DNA from: CALLPQ01 sp964479275
GTDB lineage: Bacteria > Pseudomonadota > Alphaproteobacteria > Caulobacterales > Parvularculaceae
Assembly: GCA_964479275.1 (NCBI GenBank)
Contig: CAYZLR010000002.1
Span: 77,848 to 141,847 of the forward strand
DNA length: 64,000 nucleotides
Direction: 5' to 3'
The notes beneath the pieces are model-generated. The model searched no databases. It saw nothing but the letters and a program-made list of their open reading frames with translations, and was not told the DNA's origin. This document shows, one piece after another, positions 1 through 8,350 of this stretch; the first letter of the stretch is position 1, and every line of letters begins with the position of its first letter. The translations under genes and the position numbers were made by a program.

Positions 1-228
1 ATTTGTAACTAAATTTCTTAGGCCTAGAAGCATTAATTTTCCAGGTAACTCAACTTCAATTATATCTAGCGGAAAAAATTCTTCCAGTGCGCAAGAATTT
101 AAATTTTCCAAATCTGATATTTCATCGCAGAAATCAAATTCAACGGCTTTATAGAAACATGTCCATTCGCCTTCTAAGTTTAATTGTTCTTTAGCTTTAT
201 CTATATCGCCAATAGTTAATAAGTTCAT
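1..228 (-). CDS. hypothetical protein, C-terminus beyond window
   Basis: The frame is open from an ATG at 228 to the window edge (76 codons, no stop), so the C-terminal end is missing. The visible part is acidic and has no motif I recognise. Its ATG lies two bases after the stop of the gene upstream, so it is the distal visible member of the long minus-strand operon read from the promoter near 8660. Confidence 0.6.
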   Translation of the reverse strand, partial: MNLLTIGDIDKAKEQLNLEGEWTCFYKAVEFDFCDEISDLENLNSCALEEFFPLDIIEVELPGKLMLLGLRNLVTN

Positions 229-230
229 AT

Positions 231-1319
231 TTAAAATAATCCATCTGATTCATGTTTTCGTTTATTAATTATATCATAAAACGAATCAAATGTTAATGGT
301 AATATTCTTTTTATTTGAGCTTTTTCATTATTTTTAATAGCTTCGAAGCAGGCAAATTGACAAAAAGTAATTTCAGTACCAAAAGTTGTGAGATATCCAT
401 CACGCTCTAAATTATTCTTATAGAATTCAAATAATTCTTCAGATTCAAACTCAAAGAATTCATGTTGGTGATCTCTAATAGATAAAATTATGTTCTCCAT
501 GGCGTTATTGTTATTCAACTTAACATCAGGAAAAACGAATTCCATACCACGTTTAGCACCAGGACCTACAAGACAATAGTTATCATCTTCATCTATATGT
601 TTTAAGTCTTCAGACCTACTAAAATTGCATGGAGGATGATAACCAAAATATGGTCCTATGCCTCTATGACTAATTAACCATTCACAAACATCAGATAATT
701 TATTTTCTTTATCAATCACTACAGAGCTAAGACCTAAATCGTCCAAATGCACTATCCATTCTATCATATCAGATAAATGAAATTTTCTTTGAGGGTCAAC
801 ATATTTTTCTCTGCAATAATTTCTTGCAGCAGTCTGTAATGATGTCTGTAATTGTGTTTTACCCCACACGGCTAACTTCATTTGATTTATATTTAGGTTC
901 TCATTAATAAAATCAAAGTATTTAACGTCCTTTCTATAAAGATCAAAATCTATTATATTAGAATAATCTAGAGAGTTGGTGGCCACTAGGGTAAGTGTTG
1001 GCATTCCAACAAATTTTACTACCATAGCATTAAGAATTTTATTTCTTAATGAAGTATCTTTATTAAATACAAAATTTTCTAGCCAATATACTTCAGCGTG
1101 CTTAGATCGATTTGGATTCCAATATGAAACTTCTTGTCTCATAGCAGGCCCAAATAAAGGATTCTCTACATACTCATCTATACGATCTGATTCTCTAAGA
1201 CATTCTCGCTTAAAGAAATCTAAGACCCATGTATTAAAATAATCAAAATTTTCTTTATTGGTCATATCTTTAAGTTGACCTAAAGATAGCGGTTTTTCTT
1301 TATAAGATTGTATCTTCAA
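231..1319 (-). CDS. HhH-glycosylase-like DNA base hypermodification enzyme (aGPT-pyrophosphorylase / hmdU-kinase helical-domain type)
   Basis: This 362-residue protein resembles the alpha-glutamyl/putrescinyl-thymine pyrophosphorylase clade, which phages use to hypermodify hydroxymethylated bases in DNA. Seen: an N-terminal helical part with NPLFGPAMRQEV and WNPNRSKHAEVYWL, a helix-hairpin-helix-like segment HRGIGPYFGYHPPC (residues about 217-231), and VGPGAKRG (about 250), the position where the family carries a GPGAxRG-like signature. It overlaps the FkbM methyltransferase by 4 bp (ATGA). In the same operon lie a dCMP hydroxymethylase-type enzyme and an Nmad1-like protein, which fits a base-modification role. 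The family call is from motif recall without alignment; the base and the added group are unknown. Confidence 0.5.
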   Translation of the reverse strand: MKIQSYKEKPLSLGQLKDMTNKENFDYFNTWVLDFFKRECLRESDRIDEYVENPLFGPAMRQEVSYWNPNRSKHAEVYWLENFVFNKDTSLRNKILNAMVVKFVGMPTLTLVATNSLDYSNIIDFDLYRKDVKYFDFINENLNINQMKLAVWGKTQLQTSLQTAARNYCREKYVDPQRKFHLSDMIEWIVHLDDLGLSSVVIDKENKLSDVCEWLISHRGIGPYFGYHPPCNFSRSEDLKHIDEDDNYCLVGPGAKRGMEFVFPDVKLNNNNAMENIILSIRDHQHEFFEFESEELFEFYKNNLERDGYLTTFGTEITFCQFACFEAIKNNEKAQIKRILPLTFDSFYDIINKRKHESDGLF

Positions 1320-2041
1320 TCGACTTTCCTACGGTAAAATAAATCAAATCCAAATAATGAACCCGTATACTCTACTCCAAATGCTTCGCGCATAACAGGA
1401 TCCTTACCAACAAAACCGTAATTAGGTGTAGCTGAGACTAATTCAAAACCTTGAGCTAGAATGTACTTTTGATAATTAGCCTCGAAATCCAGAATATATT
1501 TTTCTGAATGAACTTCGAGAGACATCTCTTCGACAGAATTCGGTACAATAAAGTTTTCGTTTAAAAAATCTTTTTCAGCGCCTTCGATATCCATTTTAAT
1601 ATGCGTGTATTTCCACATAGATAAAATAGTGTGAATATTTAAATTCTTTACTACGGTTTTAGTTAAAGCTTTTGTAACTTTTGCTGGATTAACAGTTGCA
1701 CTACATGAAAACTGTTTGCTATTTCTTATATAGAAAGCGATCTCTGGATCTTCAGAGTTAGAAACAGCCGCATTTAAAATTTTACCGTTTTCAGGCATAT
1801 TATTTAATGCGCACTCATAATTAGATTTAAGAGCTTCGATACCTAAATATGCCTTTACGTTGGCTTCTTTACATATATGAGCAAAGCCACCGCAGTGAAC
1901 ACCTAGATCTAAAACTACAGAATTTTCATCTAATGAGAAATATGTATAATTTTGTAGACATTCATTTACCATACCTCGGTCAGTACTTTCATAGATTGGG
2001 TCATCTCTAATAATGACTCCTTTATATTCTTTATAATTCAT
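1316..2041 (-). CDS. FkbM-family SAM-dependent methyltransferase
   Basis: The 241-residue protein has the class I methyltransferase signature VVLDLGVHCGGFAHI (residues about 42-56) followed by YLGIEA, and the FkbM-type motif HIKMDIEGAEKDFL near residue 148. FkbM enzymes typically O-methylate sugars or polyketides. Start and stop overlap the neighbours by 4 bp (ATGA), so translation is coupled. Given the adjacent inositol synthase, HAD protein and base-modification enzyme, it could methylate a sugar-like group on DNA or its precursor. That substrate is inference. Confidence 0.75.
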   Translation of the reverse strand: MNYKEYKGVIIRDDPIYESTDRGMVNECLQNYTYFSLDENSVVLDLGVHCGGFAHICKEANVKAYLGIEALKSNYECALNNMPENGKILNAAVSNSEDPEIAFYIRNSKQFSCSATVNPAKVTKALTKTVVKNLNIHTILSMWKYTHIKMDIEGAEKDFLNENFIVPNSVEEMSLEVHSEKYILDFEANYQKYILAQGFELVSATPNYGFVGKDPVMREAFGVEYTGSLFGFDLFYRRKVD

Positions 2042-2211
2042 TTCTTTAATTTCCTACAATACGCAAGCGCTTGATTATGACGACGTAATTGTTCTTCTAC
2101 ACATTTTATAGCTAATTTTACACAAGCTTTTTCTTCATGATGGCAGTCATCAAAATTAAGCTCACCTAGAAAATCTTTTAAATACTCTATAGTTTTCTCA
2201 TAATCTTTCAT
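2038..2211 (-). CDS. small hypothetical protein (57 aa)
   Basis: A short frame with ATGA overlaps at both ends: its ATG overlaps the stop of the HAD gene and its TGA overlaps the ATG of the FkbM gene. The product is charged, with a central HHEEKACVKLA segment and two further Cys residues. No family recognised. The tight packing is the main evidence that it is a gene. Confidence 0.6.
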   Translation of the reverse strand: MKDYEKTIEYLKDFLGELNFDDCHHEEKACVKLAIKCVEEQLRRHNQALAYCRKLKK

Positions 2212-2594
2212 AAATGTCTCACGTTCTCTTTTTCGACTAAATCATGCACTAATAATATCACATGCACGTCTGGATGTACATCAGTAATTTCTTTGGCTTG
2301 AACAGGGTCATCTTCAAAATGAATTCCTACTATATATCTCTGTTTAAGTTTACTGATGATGTTAGCTTTATGTTTACCAGATGATTGCCTAGTTTTTTTA
2401 GAAAAATGTCTAGGATTTAAAAACAATTTATTCTTAATTCCTTTAGACTCTAACATTTCTAAAGTCTCTTTTTCTTCTTGAAATGATCTTCCTGTTATGA
2501 TGATATCGTCAGGGCCTGGATAGACCCCTCCGTATTCTCCCATAAAGATAACGCCGTCGATATCAAAAGTATTAATTATTTTTCTAGTAGTCAT
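2208..2594 (-). CDS. HAD-superfamily hydrolase-like protein
   Basis: HAD motifs are visible in order: FDIDGVI (nucleophile Asp, residues about 10-16), ITGRS (motif II, about 33), a Lys-containing GKHKANII (motif III) and HFEDDP (motif IV, about 92). At 128 residues it is a minimal HAD core without an obvious cap. Such enzymes remove phosphate from nucleotides or sugar phosphates. Its place between inositol-phosphate synthase and a methyltransferase makes an inositol- or nucleotide-phosphatase role possible, but the substrate is unproven. Confidence 0.65.
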   Translation of the reverse strand: MTTRKIINTFDIDGVIFMGEYGGVYPGPDDIIITGRSFQEEKETLEMLESKGIKNKLFLNPRHFSKKTRQSSGKHKANIISKLKQRYIVGIHFEDDPVQAKEITDVHPDVHVILLVHDLVEKENVRHL

Positions 2595-2796
2595 CAGTTA
2601 TATCCAAAAATAAATCTTCCATTTGATCCATAGATTCTCTAAATTGTGTTAATAGATCAAACATAGCTTCTTTTTCTAATTCTACATTTGCATTTCTAGC
2701 TGTCGAATAAGAAGCTTCCCAAATAGAATCATTTTGTTGAATTATTTCTTCTAATTTATTTTCAACATCAGTTCTTAAATCATCAAATTTTTTCAT
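2584..2796 (-). CDS. hypothetical acidic helical protein
   Basis: A 70-residue acidic protein, probably all helix (DVENKLEEIIQQ, LLTQFRESMDQMEDLF). It overlaps the HAD gene start by 11 bp and lies one base from the gene upstream. No family recognised. Confidence 0.6.
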   Translation of the reverse strand: MKKFDDLRTDVENKLEEIIQQNDSIWEASYSTARNANVELEKEAMFDLLTQFRESMDQMEDLFLDITDDY

Positions 2797-2797
2797 G

Positions 2798-3145
2798 TTA
2801 TCCTATTCTCTGATATATTAAAGCTGTGACTATTGTCCATTCATCAAAACTATCACCATAACCTTCTTTCATCATATCAAATAAAACTTCTTTATTTCTA
2901 GCGCAAACATTGTGCTCCATTTTAAGCAGTCTTGATGGTATATTAAAAAAATCTCCAGTCCAGAAACCTAGTGATATTCCCTTTCCAACCAATTTATCTT
3001 CTTTATCATCACTAAACTCTTCTACTAAATGAAATTTTTCATTAGGCTGTATAGCCCACTTTAAACCCTTTCTTATAGTAACACCTATATCAAAACATGC
3101 TAGATCAAATGTGTGGTCTAAATTTTTTAGTTGTTTAGTAGTCAT
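2798..3145 (-). CDS. hypothetical protein
   Basis: A 115-residue protein starting MTTKQLKNLDHTFDLACFD, with conserved-looking VTIRKGLKWA and GFWTGDFF segments. The first recalls small ASCH/PUA-like folds, but I cannot assign it. It overlaps the 3' end of the inositol-phosphate synthase gene by 11 bp, so it is probably co-translated with it. Confidence 0.55.
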   Translation of the reverse strand: MTTKQLKNLDHTFDLACFDIGVTIRKGLKWAIQPNEKFHLVEEFSDDKEDKLVGKGISLGFWTGDFFNIPSRLLKMEHNVCARNKEVLFDMMKEGYGDSFDEWTIVTALIYQRIG

Positions 3146-4409
3146 TTTTAGAATCCTGAAAAGTATATTCTAAATCAGATACTACTGGATCTTTAGTAGC
3201 TAATTGTTTTCTAGTGGTTGAAGTTAACTCTCGACGCGCTAAAGCGTCACACTCAAATTTTGCATCTTCAGTTTTCATTTGTACTGGTGGGCTTTTCTGA
3301 GTCCAAGCAGATGGGCCACGTAAGTAACCTACTAATCCCATCTCAGCAGCTACTTGAGCGAAACGAATTGCCGAAATAACAACTCCACCTGAATTAGGTG
3401 AATCTTGAACAGATAATCTAGCAGTTAATTCATAACGAGCGCCAGCAAAACCATAAGCAACAATATCAAAATTAGCAATCTTATTGTCAGACCCAATATA
3501 TTCGCCACCTGGTTTTTGCTGTACGGTTAATGAGGGACCAGCGAACAATGTCATACCTTCTATAGACTCGTCTCGTACATGATTCTGACCTTTCAGAACG
3601 TTTTCTTTAGAAATATGTTTATTTTCTAAGCGGTCCTGTTTAGCCATATTTAGAAAATCAGTATTTGCTGTACGACCTGTCCGAATATGTTCTTGGCCTT
3701 GAGTAGAACCAGATGCCATATTGGTTTGGATGTGTTGAGTTACCATTAAACCAGAATCAATCATAGCTCCTTGTAAAACTTCAGACATTCTAGAAGCTCC
3801 CCATGCTGAACGCATATCAGAACCTACAAATGTTAAACCTGCATTAATAAATTTTTGTTCGACTCTTTTAGTATCTTCAGTAGAAATTAAAGTTGGAATA
3901 CAATTAACAAAATGAACGCCTGCTTTAAGTGCTACATCTACCCAAAATTTCGAAGCTTCTTCAGACCCAACAGGTAAATAATTTACTAACATATCTACAT
4001 CGAACGATTCAATTAAATCTACCGCTTCAGTGAAAGACACAGCCGTGTCAGCTTCAGTTCTAAAAGAGACATCTTCAGGATAATCATACATATGAGGAGC
4101 TACGCCATCCAACAAAGGAGCAGAAAAAACTCCCGCTGAGTGTGGAACTACATTAGAAGTAATTTCTTTTACATGATTCATTGCACAATTTGGTTTAGCT
4201 AAAATTGCTTCTCTAAGATTTATTCCTACCTTTCTACGATCAACATCAAAGCCAATAACATATTCAATATCATTAACAGTATAGCCGCCAATATCTTCAT
4301 ACATTAAGCCGACTTTATCTTGAGGATTATCTTGATAATATTGAGTTCCTTGAATAAGGGAAGAAGCGCAGTTACCGACACCGATGATGCCAACACGAAT
4401 TTTTTTCAT
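3135..4409 (-). CDS. ino1: myo-inositol-1-phosphate synthase
   Basis: Converts glucose-6-phosphate to inositol phosphate using NAD. The 424-residue protein has the NAD-binding start VGIIGVGNCASSLIQG (residues about 6-21), the central NTDFLNM motif followed by a KENVLKGQ region, and DSPNSGGVVISAIR (about 341-354) followed by a KSPPVQ segment, all diagnostic of Ino1. Its N-terminus is closest to the compact prokaryotic form. Length is as expected. It lies in the operon with an FkbM methyltransferase, a HAD protein and dCMP hydroxymethylase. Inositol phosphate could feed DNA modification or alter host metabolism; neither is shown by the sequence. Confidence 0.9.
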   Translation of the reverse strand: MKKIRVGIIGVGNCASSLIQGTQYYQDNPQDKVGLMYEDIGGYTVNDIEYVIGFDVDRRKVGINLREAILAKPNCAMNHVKEITSNVVPHSAGVFSAPLLDGVAPHMYDYPEDVSFRTEADTAVSFTEAVDLIESFDVDMLVNYLPVGSEEASKFWVDVALKAGVHFVNCIPTLISTEDTKRVEQKFINAGLTFVGSDMRSAWGASRMSEVLQGAMIDSGLMVTQHIQTNMASGSTQGQEHIRTGRTANTDFLNMAKQDRLENKHISKENVLKGQNHVRDESIEGMTLFAGPSLTVQQKPGGEYIGSDNKIANFDIVAYGFAGARYELTARLSVQDSPNSGGVVISAIRFAQVAAEMGLVGYLRGPSAWTQKSPPVQMKTEDAKFECDALARRELTSTTRKQLATKDPVVSDLEYTFQDSKNDY

Positions 4410-4443
4410 TTTTATACCTTTATGTTTATATCAGTTTATTTAA

Positions 4444-4479
4444 GTGACAAATTTGACCAGATTATCTGGAGTAGGTCAC
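4444..4479 (-). promoter_or_regulatory. hairpin between operon genes
   Basis: The intergenic gap ahead of the inositol synthase gene carries CCAGA-TTA-TCTGG inside an outer GTGAC/GTCAC pairing. No T-run follows at once on the minus strand, so it may be an attenuator, RNA processing site or protein-binding palindrome rather than a true terminator. Confidence 0.3.
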
Positions 4480-4483
4480 ATAT

Positions 4484-4819
4484 CTATTTATGATTTGTAG
4501 CAGACAAAAATATTTCCATTTCTGCGCCTTCAAGAGTTATATAATCAATCATATTAGAATTATATAACAAAACAAATCTTCTGTAAATATCTTCAATTTG
4601 TGCTCGTTGAATAATAAGTCCAGTATATTTGTTAAGATTTTCTTCTTCAATTTCTTTTAAAACTGCTTTATTAGAAACTGCTTTGCGTCGAAATATCCGT
4701 AAACCATTAGACATTTTTTCTCGAATTTGTTCAAAATTAACTTTTAAGAAATAATCTATTTCATTCTCTATAATAGGAAAATTATTCTTAAAATCGTTAA
4801 TCGGAATTTGAATTTGCAT
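4484..4819 (-). CDS. hypothetical protein
   Basis: A 111-residue mostly helical protein starting MQIQIPINDF, with a basic patch GLRIFRRKAVSNK. It overlaps the end of the hydroxymethylase gene by 23 bp. No family recognised. Confidence 0.6.
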   Translation of the reverse strand: MQIQIPINDFKNNFPIIENEIDYFLKVNFEQIREKMSNGLRIFRRKAVSNKAVLKEIEEENLNKYTGLIIQRAQIEDIYRRFVLLYNSNMIDYITLEGAEMEIFLSATNHK

Positions 4820-5585
4820 ATTCGCTCTCAGGATATAATTTGTTATAAGAAGATTTTGTAATATCTAGCATTCCAGTTTTAATAAAATGATCTACAATAT
4901 AAAAATGTCTTTCATATACGTGAAGATTTTGAACCTGCCAAAACATATTACCAACTGATAAATTTAAATCTTTAGCTAATTCTTTAAGAACATAATCTTG
5001 CCACGCTTTATCATTACGATATCCAAAATAAACATCATTAGATCTCATTTGGACGACGCAATCAAGCTTGCCATGTCGAATATAATAGCTTACTGAGTTA
5101 GTACAGACAAAATCATTTTTGCCGTTTTCACAATAATCATAATGCATGGTAGGTCTATTATAAATCATAGATGCTCTACGAGAATCTGGATTAGTCTTTA
5201 ATTCTTGGAAAACATTATTATATTGATCTCCATATTTTTCTGAAAAAATAAGTAATCCATAATTAGAATTAATTTCGCCATCAGGGTTAGCAGCATATGA
5301 CCACGCTTGTGGTGGCTGAAATTGTCTACCATTAATATCTAAAATATTACTTGATTGACTTTCATACCATTTTAATTCTTTTTCAATATAATCTTTATTT
5401 GGAGTACCGAAAATGGCTTCTTCGTTAGCTTTAAAAGAAGCTCCTATTAATTCTATAGTTTTTACGCCTGTTTTATCAGTAGTAAAATGTTTATAGAATA
5501 ACATATCAGCAAAATGTTCTCTTATATTATCCATATCTGATGTGTTTTTCCACTTCATAGGTTTACCTTGTTCTATAATAGCCAT
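4797..5585 (-). CDS. 42: deoxycytidylate (dCMP) hydroxymethylase, T4 gp42 type
   Basis: Thymidylate-synthase-fold enzyme that hydroxymethylates dCMP with methylene-tetrahydrofolate. It matches T4 gp42 along its length: DKTGVKTIELIGASF near residue 38, NPDSRRASMIYNRP, the nucleophile Cys in FVCTNSVSYYIR and RSNDVYFGYRND near residue 181. The last Asp (FRND in T4) sits where thymidylate synthase has the dUMP-selecting Asn, and T4 gp42 uses it to accept dCMP. A separate true thymidylate synthase lies at 23813. Expected length about 246, here 262. It implies that hydroxymethylcytosine or a derivative is made for phage DNA. Confidence 0.88.
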   Translation of the reverse strand: MAIIEQGKPMKWKNTSDMDNIREHFADMLFYKHFTTDKTGVKTIELIGASFKANEEAIFGTPNKDYIEKELKWYESQSSNILDINGRQFQPPQAWSYAANPDGEINSNYGLLIFSEKYGDQYNNVFQELKTNPDSRRASMIYNRPTMHYDYCENGKNDFVCTNSVSYYIRHGKLDCVVQMRSNDVYFGYRNDKAWQDYVLKELAKDLNLSVGNMFWQVQNLHVYERHFYIVDHFIKTGMLDITKSSYNKLYPESEYANSNSD

Positions 5586-5755
5586 TATGTCGTTAATTTT
5601 TTAATAGCAGCATCTTTTTCCTTATGTAATATATTCAGAAAAATATCTAGTTCATCATCACTTATTTCCAAATCTTGAACAATGTCATCTACATGTTCAT
5701 ATCCCATTTCGTTTATAACATTAATGATTCTATTAAAAATTGCATTTTCATACAT
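5585..5755 (-). CDS. small hypothetical protein (56 aa)
   Basis: A short acidic helical protein (MYENAIFNRIINVINEMG start). Its start and stop both form TAATG overlaps with the flanking genes, which supports it as a real coupled gene. No family recognised. Confidence 0.6.
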   Translation of the reverse strand: MYENAIFNRIINVINEMGYEHVDDIVQDLEISDDELDIFLNILHKEKDAAIKKLTT

Positions 5756-6381
5756 TATTTAAATACCTCGTAATCTTCTTCTGATTGACCTTCCATTTGT
5801 CCTCTGCAATATGATACAAAGAAACTAAGATAGTTAATTGCATCCTTAGCTGAATCTTCTAAAGATTCGAAATTAGTATCATAATTACTATCATCTCTCA
5901 TGGCTTCCATGACTGACCGCATTCGAAGCATTTTAGCATGAACGATTTCTTGAATAGTAAATAAGCCAGATGGATAATAATCGGATTGTTTTACGGAACT
6001 ATTAGGATTCTGATAGTCTTGAGATTTTTTAAGTTGAAGTTCTATGCATTCAGCTAAAACGTTTACCGATTCTTTAGATTCGTCTAAATCGTATTTATTG
6101 TATAGGTAATCTTCTATATATGAAGGCAGCTCATGATCTTTTTCAGACTCTTCATAATTATCTGATCGATTCATAGAACCTAAAGCTTGTGCGATAGGAT
6201 CTAAAAATTCTGGTTCTTTCGAATATTCAGTTTTACCCATGCCAGATAAAGCATTAACTATAGATGGATCAGTCATTATTTTATCATGATTTAACATTTG
6301 GGTTTTTATTTTATCAGCTTGTTCTTCTGTCATTTTTTCAACATGACCTGTAAAAGGCGCTGTTGGTTGCTTATTGGTCAT
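5755..6381 (-). CDS. DUF1599 / nucleotide-modification-associated domain 1-like protein
   Basis: The C-terminal half (from about residue 105) has the DUF1599/Nmad1 pattern: KSQDYQNPNS, then HAKMLRMRSVMEAM and ESLEDSAKDAINYLSFFV, an all-alpha core with conserved acidic residues. The N-terminal part is low-complexity. I chose the ATG at 6381 because GGAG lies about 7 nt before it; an in-frame ATG at 6402 is also possible. Nmad1 proteins are predicted to act on modified nucleotides. The gene sits directly upstream of dCMP hydroxymethylase. Confidence 0.6.
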   Translation of the reverse strand: MTNKQPTAPFTGHVEKMTEEQADKIKTQMLNHDKIMTDPSIVNALSGMGKTEYSKEPEFLDPIAQALGSMNRSDNYEESEKDHELPSYIEDYLYNKYDLDESKESVNVLAECIELQLKKSQDYQNPNSSVKQSDYYPSGLFTIQEIVHAKMLRMRSVMEAMRDDSNYDTNFESLEDSAKDAINYLSFFVSYCRGQMEGQSEEDYEVFK

Positions 6382-6772
6382 ACATTTCTCCGAAAGTGCC
6401 ATGATTACCTTTATGGGATGGTGGAAGCCATCCTTCCGGCTTCATTAAATCAGGAAAACCAAAAGGATTGGGTCTACCTTCTTTAATTCCTCTAATTTTT
6501 GCAAGATTAGCATTCATAACTTCAGAATAAGCTTTATCTGAATCTACTTTAAACAAATCAAGCGTACCTAAACAAAATACAATAATATCTATTAATGCAT
6601 CTACTATTTCTTCTGGATTTTCTTCGTCTACGGCATCACATAATTCAAAATATTCTTCTTGAATCATATTAAGCCTTAAATCCAAATGATCTCGATGTCC
6701 TTGGTTATCTAAATATTTTATTACGTCATGGAAGTCAAATTTGGCGTGCATTTTTTCTATTAAATCGATCAT
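6371..6772 (-). CDS. MazG-like nucleotide pyrophosphohydrolase
   Basis: All-alpha NTP pyrophosphohydrolase pattern: QEEYFELCDAVDEE (residues about 38-51) then EEIVDALIDIIVFCLGT, giving the ExxE and ExxD Mg ligands. A C-terminal tail of about 45 residues follows. Such enzymes hydrolyse (d)NTPs to monophosphates. Next to dCMP hydroxymethylase a role in shaping the dCTP or modified-nucleotide pool is likely. A 23-codon frame (6735-6806) overlaps its start and could be a coupled leader peptide. Confidence 0.75.
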   Translation of the reverse strand: MIDLIEKMHAKFDFHDVIKYLDNQGHRDHLDLRLNMIQEEYFELCDAVDEENPEEIVDALIDIIVFCLGTLDLFKVDSDKAYSEVMNANLAKIRGIKEGRPNPFGFPDLMKPEGWLPPSHKGNHGTFGEMYDQ

Positions 6773-6820
6773 GAAACTCTTTTATTGTTTTGGTTATTGT
6801 TTTCATAATATAAAATATCC

Positions 6821-7063
6821 TTATTCTTCTAATCTATCTTGATTAGATTTCCAGCTTACATACTTTAACGTAAATTCATCCTTAAATCTAGTTTTATTTA
6901 TTTTATTATATTCGGTGATCTTCGTAAACACCCAAACGAAATATTGATTACATGAATCAAATATTTTTCCTTTATCCTTTTCTATATCAAATATAGCTTC
7001 ATACATTTTAAGTTCTTTTACTGGAACCTTTTTACGCTTTTTAGCTTTAACTTTTTTTACCAT
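6821..7063 (-). CDS. hypothetical basic protein
   Basis: An 80-residue protein with a very basic N-terminus (MVKKVKAKKRKKVPVK). I prefer the ATG at 7063 over the TTG just before it. It overlaps the end of the membrane protein gene upstream by 17 bp. Possibly nucleic-acid binding because of its charge; no family recognised. Confidence 0.55.
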   Translation of the reverse strand: MVKKVKAKKRKKVPVKELKMYEAIFDIEKDKGKIFDSCNQYFVWVFTKITEYNKINKTRFKDEFTLKYVSWKSNQDRLEE

Positions 7064-7322
7064 CAATATATGCCATGTAAATTATAAAACATAATGTAGA
7101 GAATAGAAATAATCCTAGACCAATTAATTCATAAAATTCAGCTATTATAACTGAACTTATACAAGATAATAAATATATTATATTTGATTTAGATGAAATA
7201 ATTCCATTATAAATCCATTTTAAAATATACCAAAAAGTTACGGCTATTCCTACAGATATAAACTGTACACAAAATACATAAAAGCCAAGTTCGTATAAAA
7301 TTTCTTCTTTATTCCATTTCAT
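7047..7322 (-). CDS. small membrane protein, three predicted TM helices
   Basis: A 91-residue hydrophobic protein with segments at about 12-35, 47-63 and 65-83 likely to span the membrane. No family recognised. With the next membrane protein and the genes around it, it forms the promoter-proximal accessory part of the minus operon. Confidence 0.6.
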   Translation of the reverse strand: MKWNKEEILYELGFYVFCVQFISVGIAVTFWYILKWIYNGIISSKSNIIYLLSCISSVIIAEFYELIGLGLFLFSTLCFIIYMAYIDGKKS

Positions 7323-7367
7323 AATCTTTTATTATATAACATTTGTTAACTTTATGTTCGTTTATTA

Positions 7368-7562
7368 CTAAGATGTAATGAATTCGTAGAATTTTTTATT
7401 CTGCAGAGCTAAAACATGTATAATATAGAATCCTAATACTATACCTGTTGCGTAATATCTCCCTACTTCGAATGTTAAATAAAACATTGCATATAATGGT
7501 ATAACTAGAGTCAATAATGATAAACTCACAACTTCTAAATATGTCTTTATAATAAATTTCAT
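7368..7562 (-). CDS. small membrane protein, two predicted TM helices
   Basis: A 64-residue protein with hydrophobic stretches at about 10-30 and 36-54. It overlaps the preceding gene by 4 bp (ATGA). No family recognised. Confidence 0.55.
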   Translation of the reverse strand: MKFIIKTYLEVVSLSLLTLVIPLYAMFYLTFEVGRYYATGIVLGFYIIHVLALQNKKFYEFITS

Positions 7563-8350
7563 AATTTAACTACCTCGTCTACGTATTCCACAAAACTTTT
7601 TCTATTTCTAGTAAAGTCCAAGATTTCTCCATCTACTGCAGCCAGTAGATGTCCACTTATAGATATTAAATAATTTTTCTTATCAAGCTGTCCAATTAAT
7701 CCTTTTACAGAATATCCTTTAGACTTGGCTCTATATCCTGCATATGTTCTCTGCCTATCAAATTTATGAACTCTAACTAATTTATAACCTAAAATTTTAA
7801 GAGCTTTATTTGATACATAATGAGGAGTTCCTCTTCTAAATTTCCTACCGCTTTCGGCTAAAGTTTTATGCACTACAGAATAATCCAAACCTGTTGCTAA
7901 AGTGATTGCTTTTACAACACAGTCATTAGTTTCACCAAATTTCTTAGTCTGTTCTTTGACTGCTTCATATTTTTTCCAATTTTCAGTATCTCTGTATGAT
8001 AAATCTATTGGCTTACGAACTCTGGGTTTAGATTTTCTTTCTAATTCTTTAGCTTTAAAAGCTTCAATAGCTTCAGGAGTCATACCATAAGTTTTATCCC
8101 AATTAACTTTTAAAGAATATCGTTCATAACCAGAATATCCTCGATAGTTGTAAAATAAAGCGGCTTGATAATATCTTTTACCATTAGTGACTATAGCATA
8201 ATCATCGCAATGACCTCTATAATTTGATAAGAGTTTTTCATTATTTTTGCGTTTAAATTCTTCAACAATTTCCATGTCAGCCCATTTTGGGTCAACTACG
8301 AAATCAGAGTCATATCCGGTATTATTCTTTACCCATTTAGAAAGTTTCAT
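7559..8350 (-). CDS. putative papain/C39-fold cysteine-peptidase-like protein
   Basis: A 263-residue protein. From residue about 140 it has GETNDCVVKAITLATGLDY, then GRKFRRGTPHYVS, and later YLISISGHLLAAVDGEILDF. The order Cys ... His ... Asp with a following strand resembles phage and bacterial papain-like or C39-like domains. The N-terminal 130 residues are unassigned. If active it could cleave a host protein or a phage peptide; catalysis is inferred from residue order only. Confidence 0.5.
   Translation of the reverse strand: MKLSKWVKNNTGYDSDFVVDPKWADMEIVEEFKRKNNEKLLSNYRGHCDDYAIVTNGKRYYQAALFYNYRGYSGYERYSLKVNWDKTYGMTPEAIEAFKAKELERKSKPRVRKPIDLSYRDTENWKKYEAVKEQTKKFGETNDCVVKAITLATGLDYSVVHKTLAESGRKFRRGTPHYVSNKALKILGYKLVRVHKFDRQRTYAGYRAKSKGYSVKGLIGQLDKKNYLISISGHLLAAVDGEILDFTRNRKSFVEYVDEVVKL

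Noticed and set aside
976..1242. Plus-strand open frame inside the HhH modification gene
   Set aside because: It is antisense to a well-packed gene with recognisable motifs, has no promoter or ribosome site, and its composition is that of a shadow frame. The same applies to similar long antisense frames elsewhere (for example 6298, 7902, 13317, 33662, 61626).
7323..7367. Internal early promoter before the membrane protein gene at 7322
   Set aside because: A TATAAT-like box exists on the minus strand, but no acceptable -35 element lies at 16-18 bp and the downstream box is absent.
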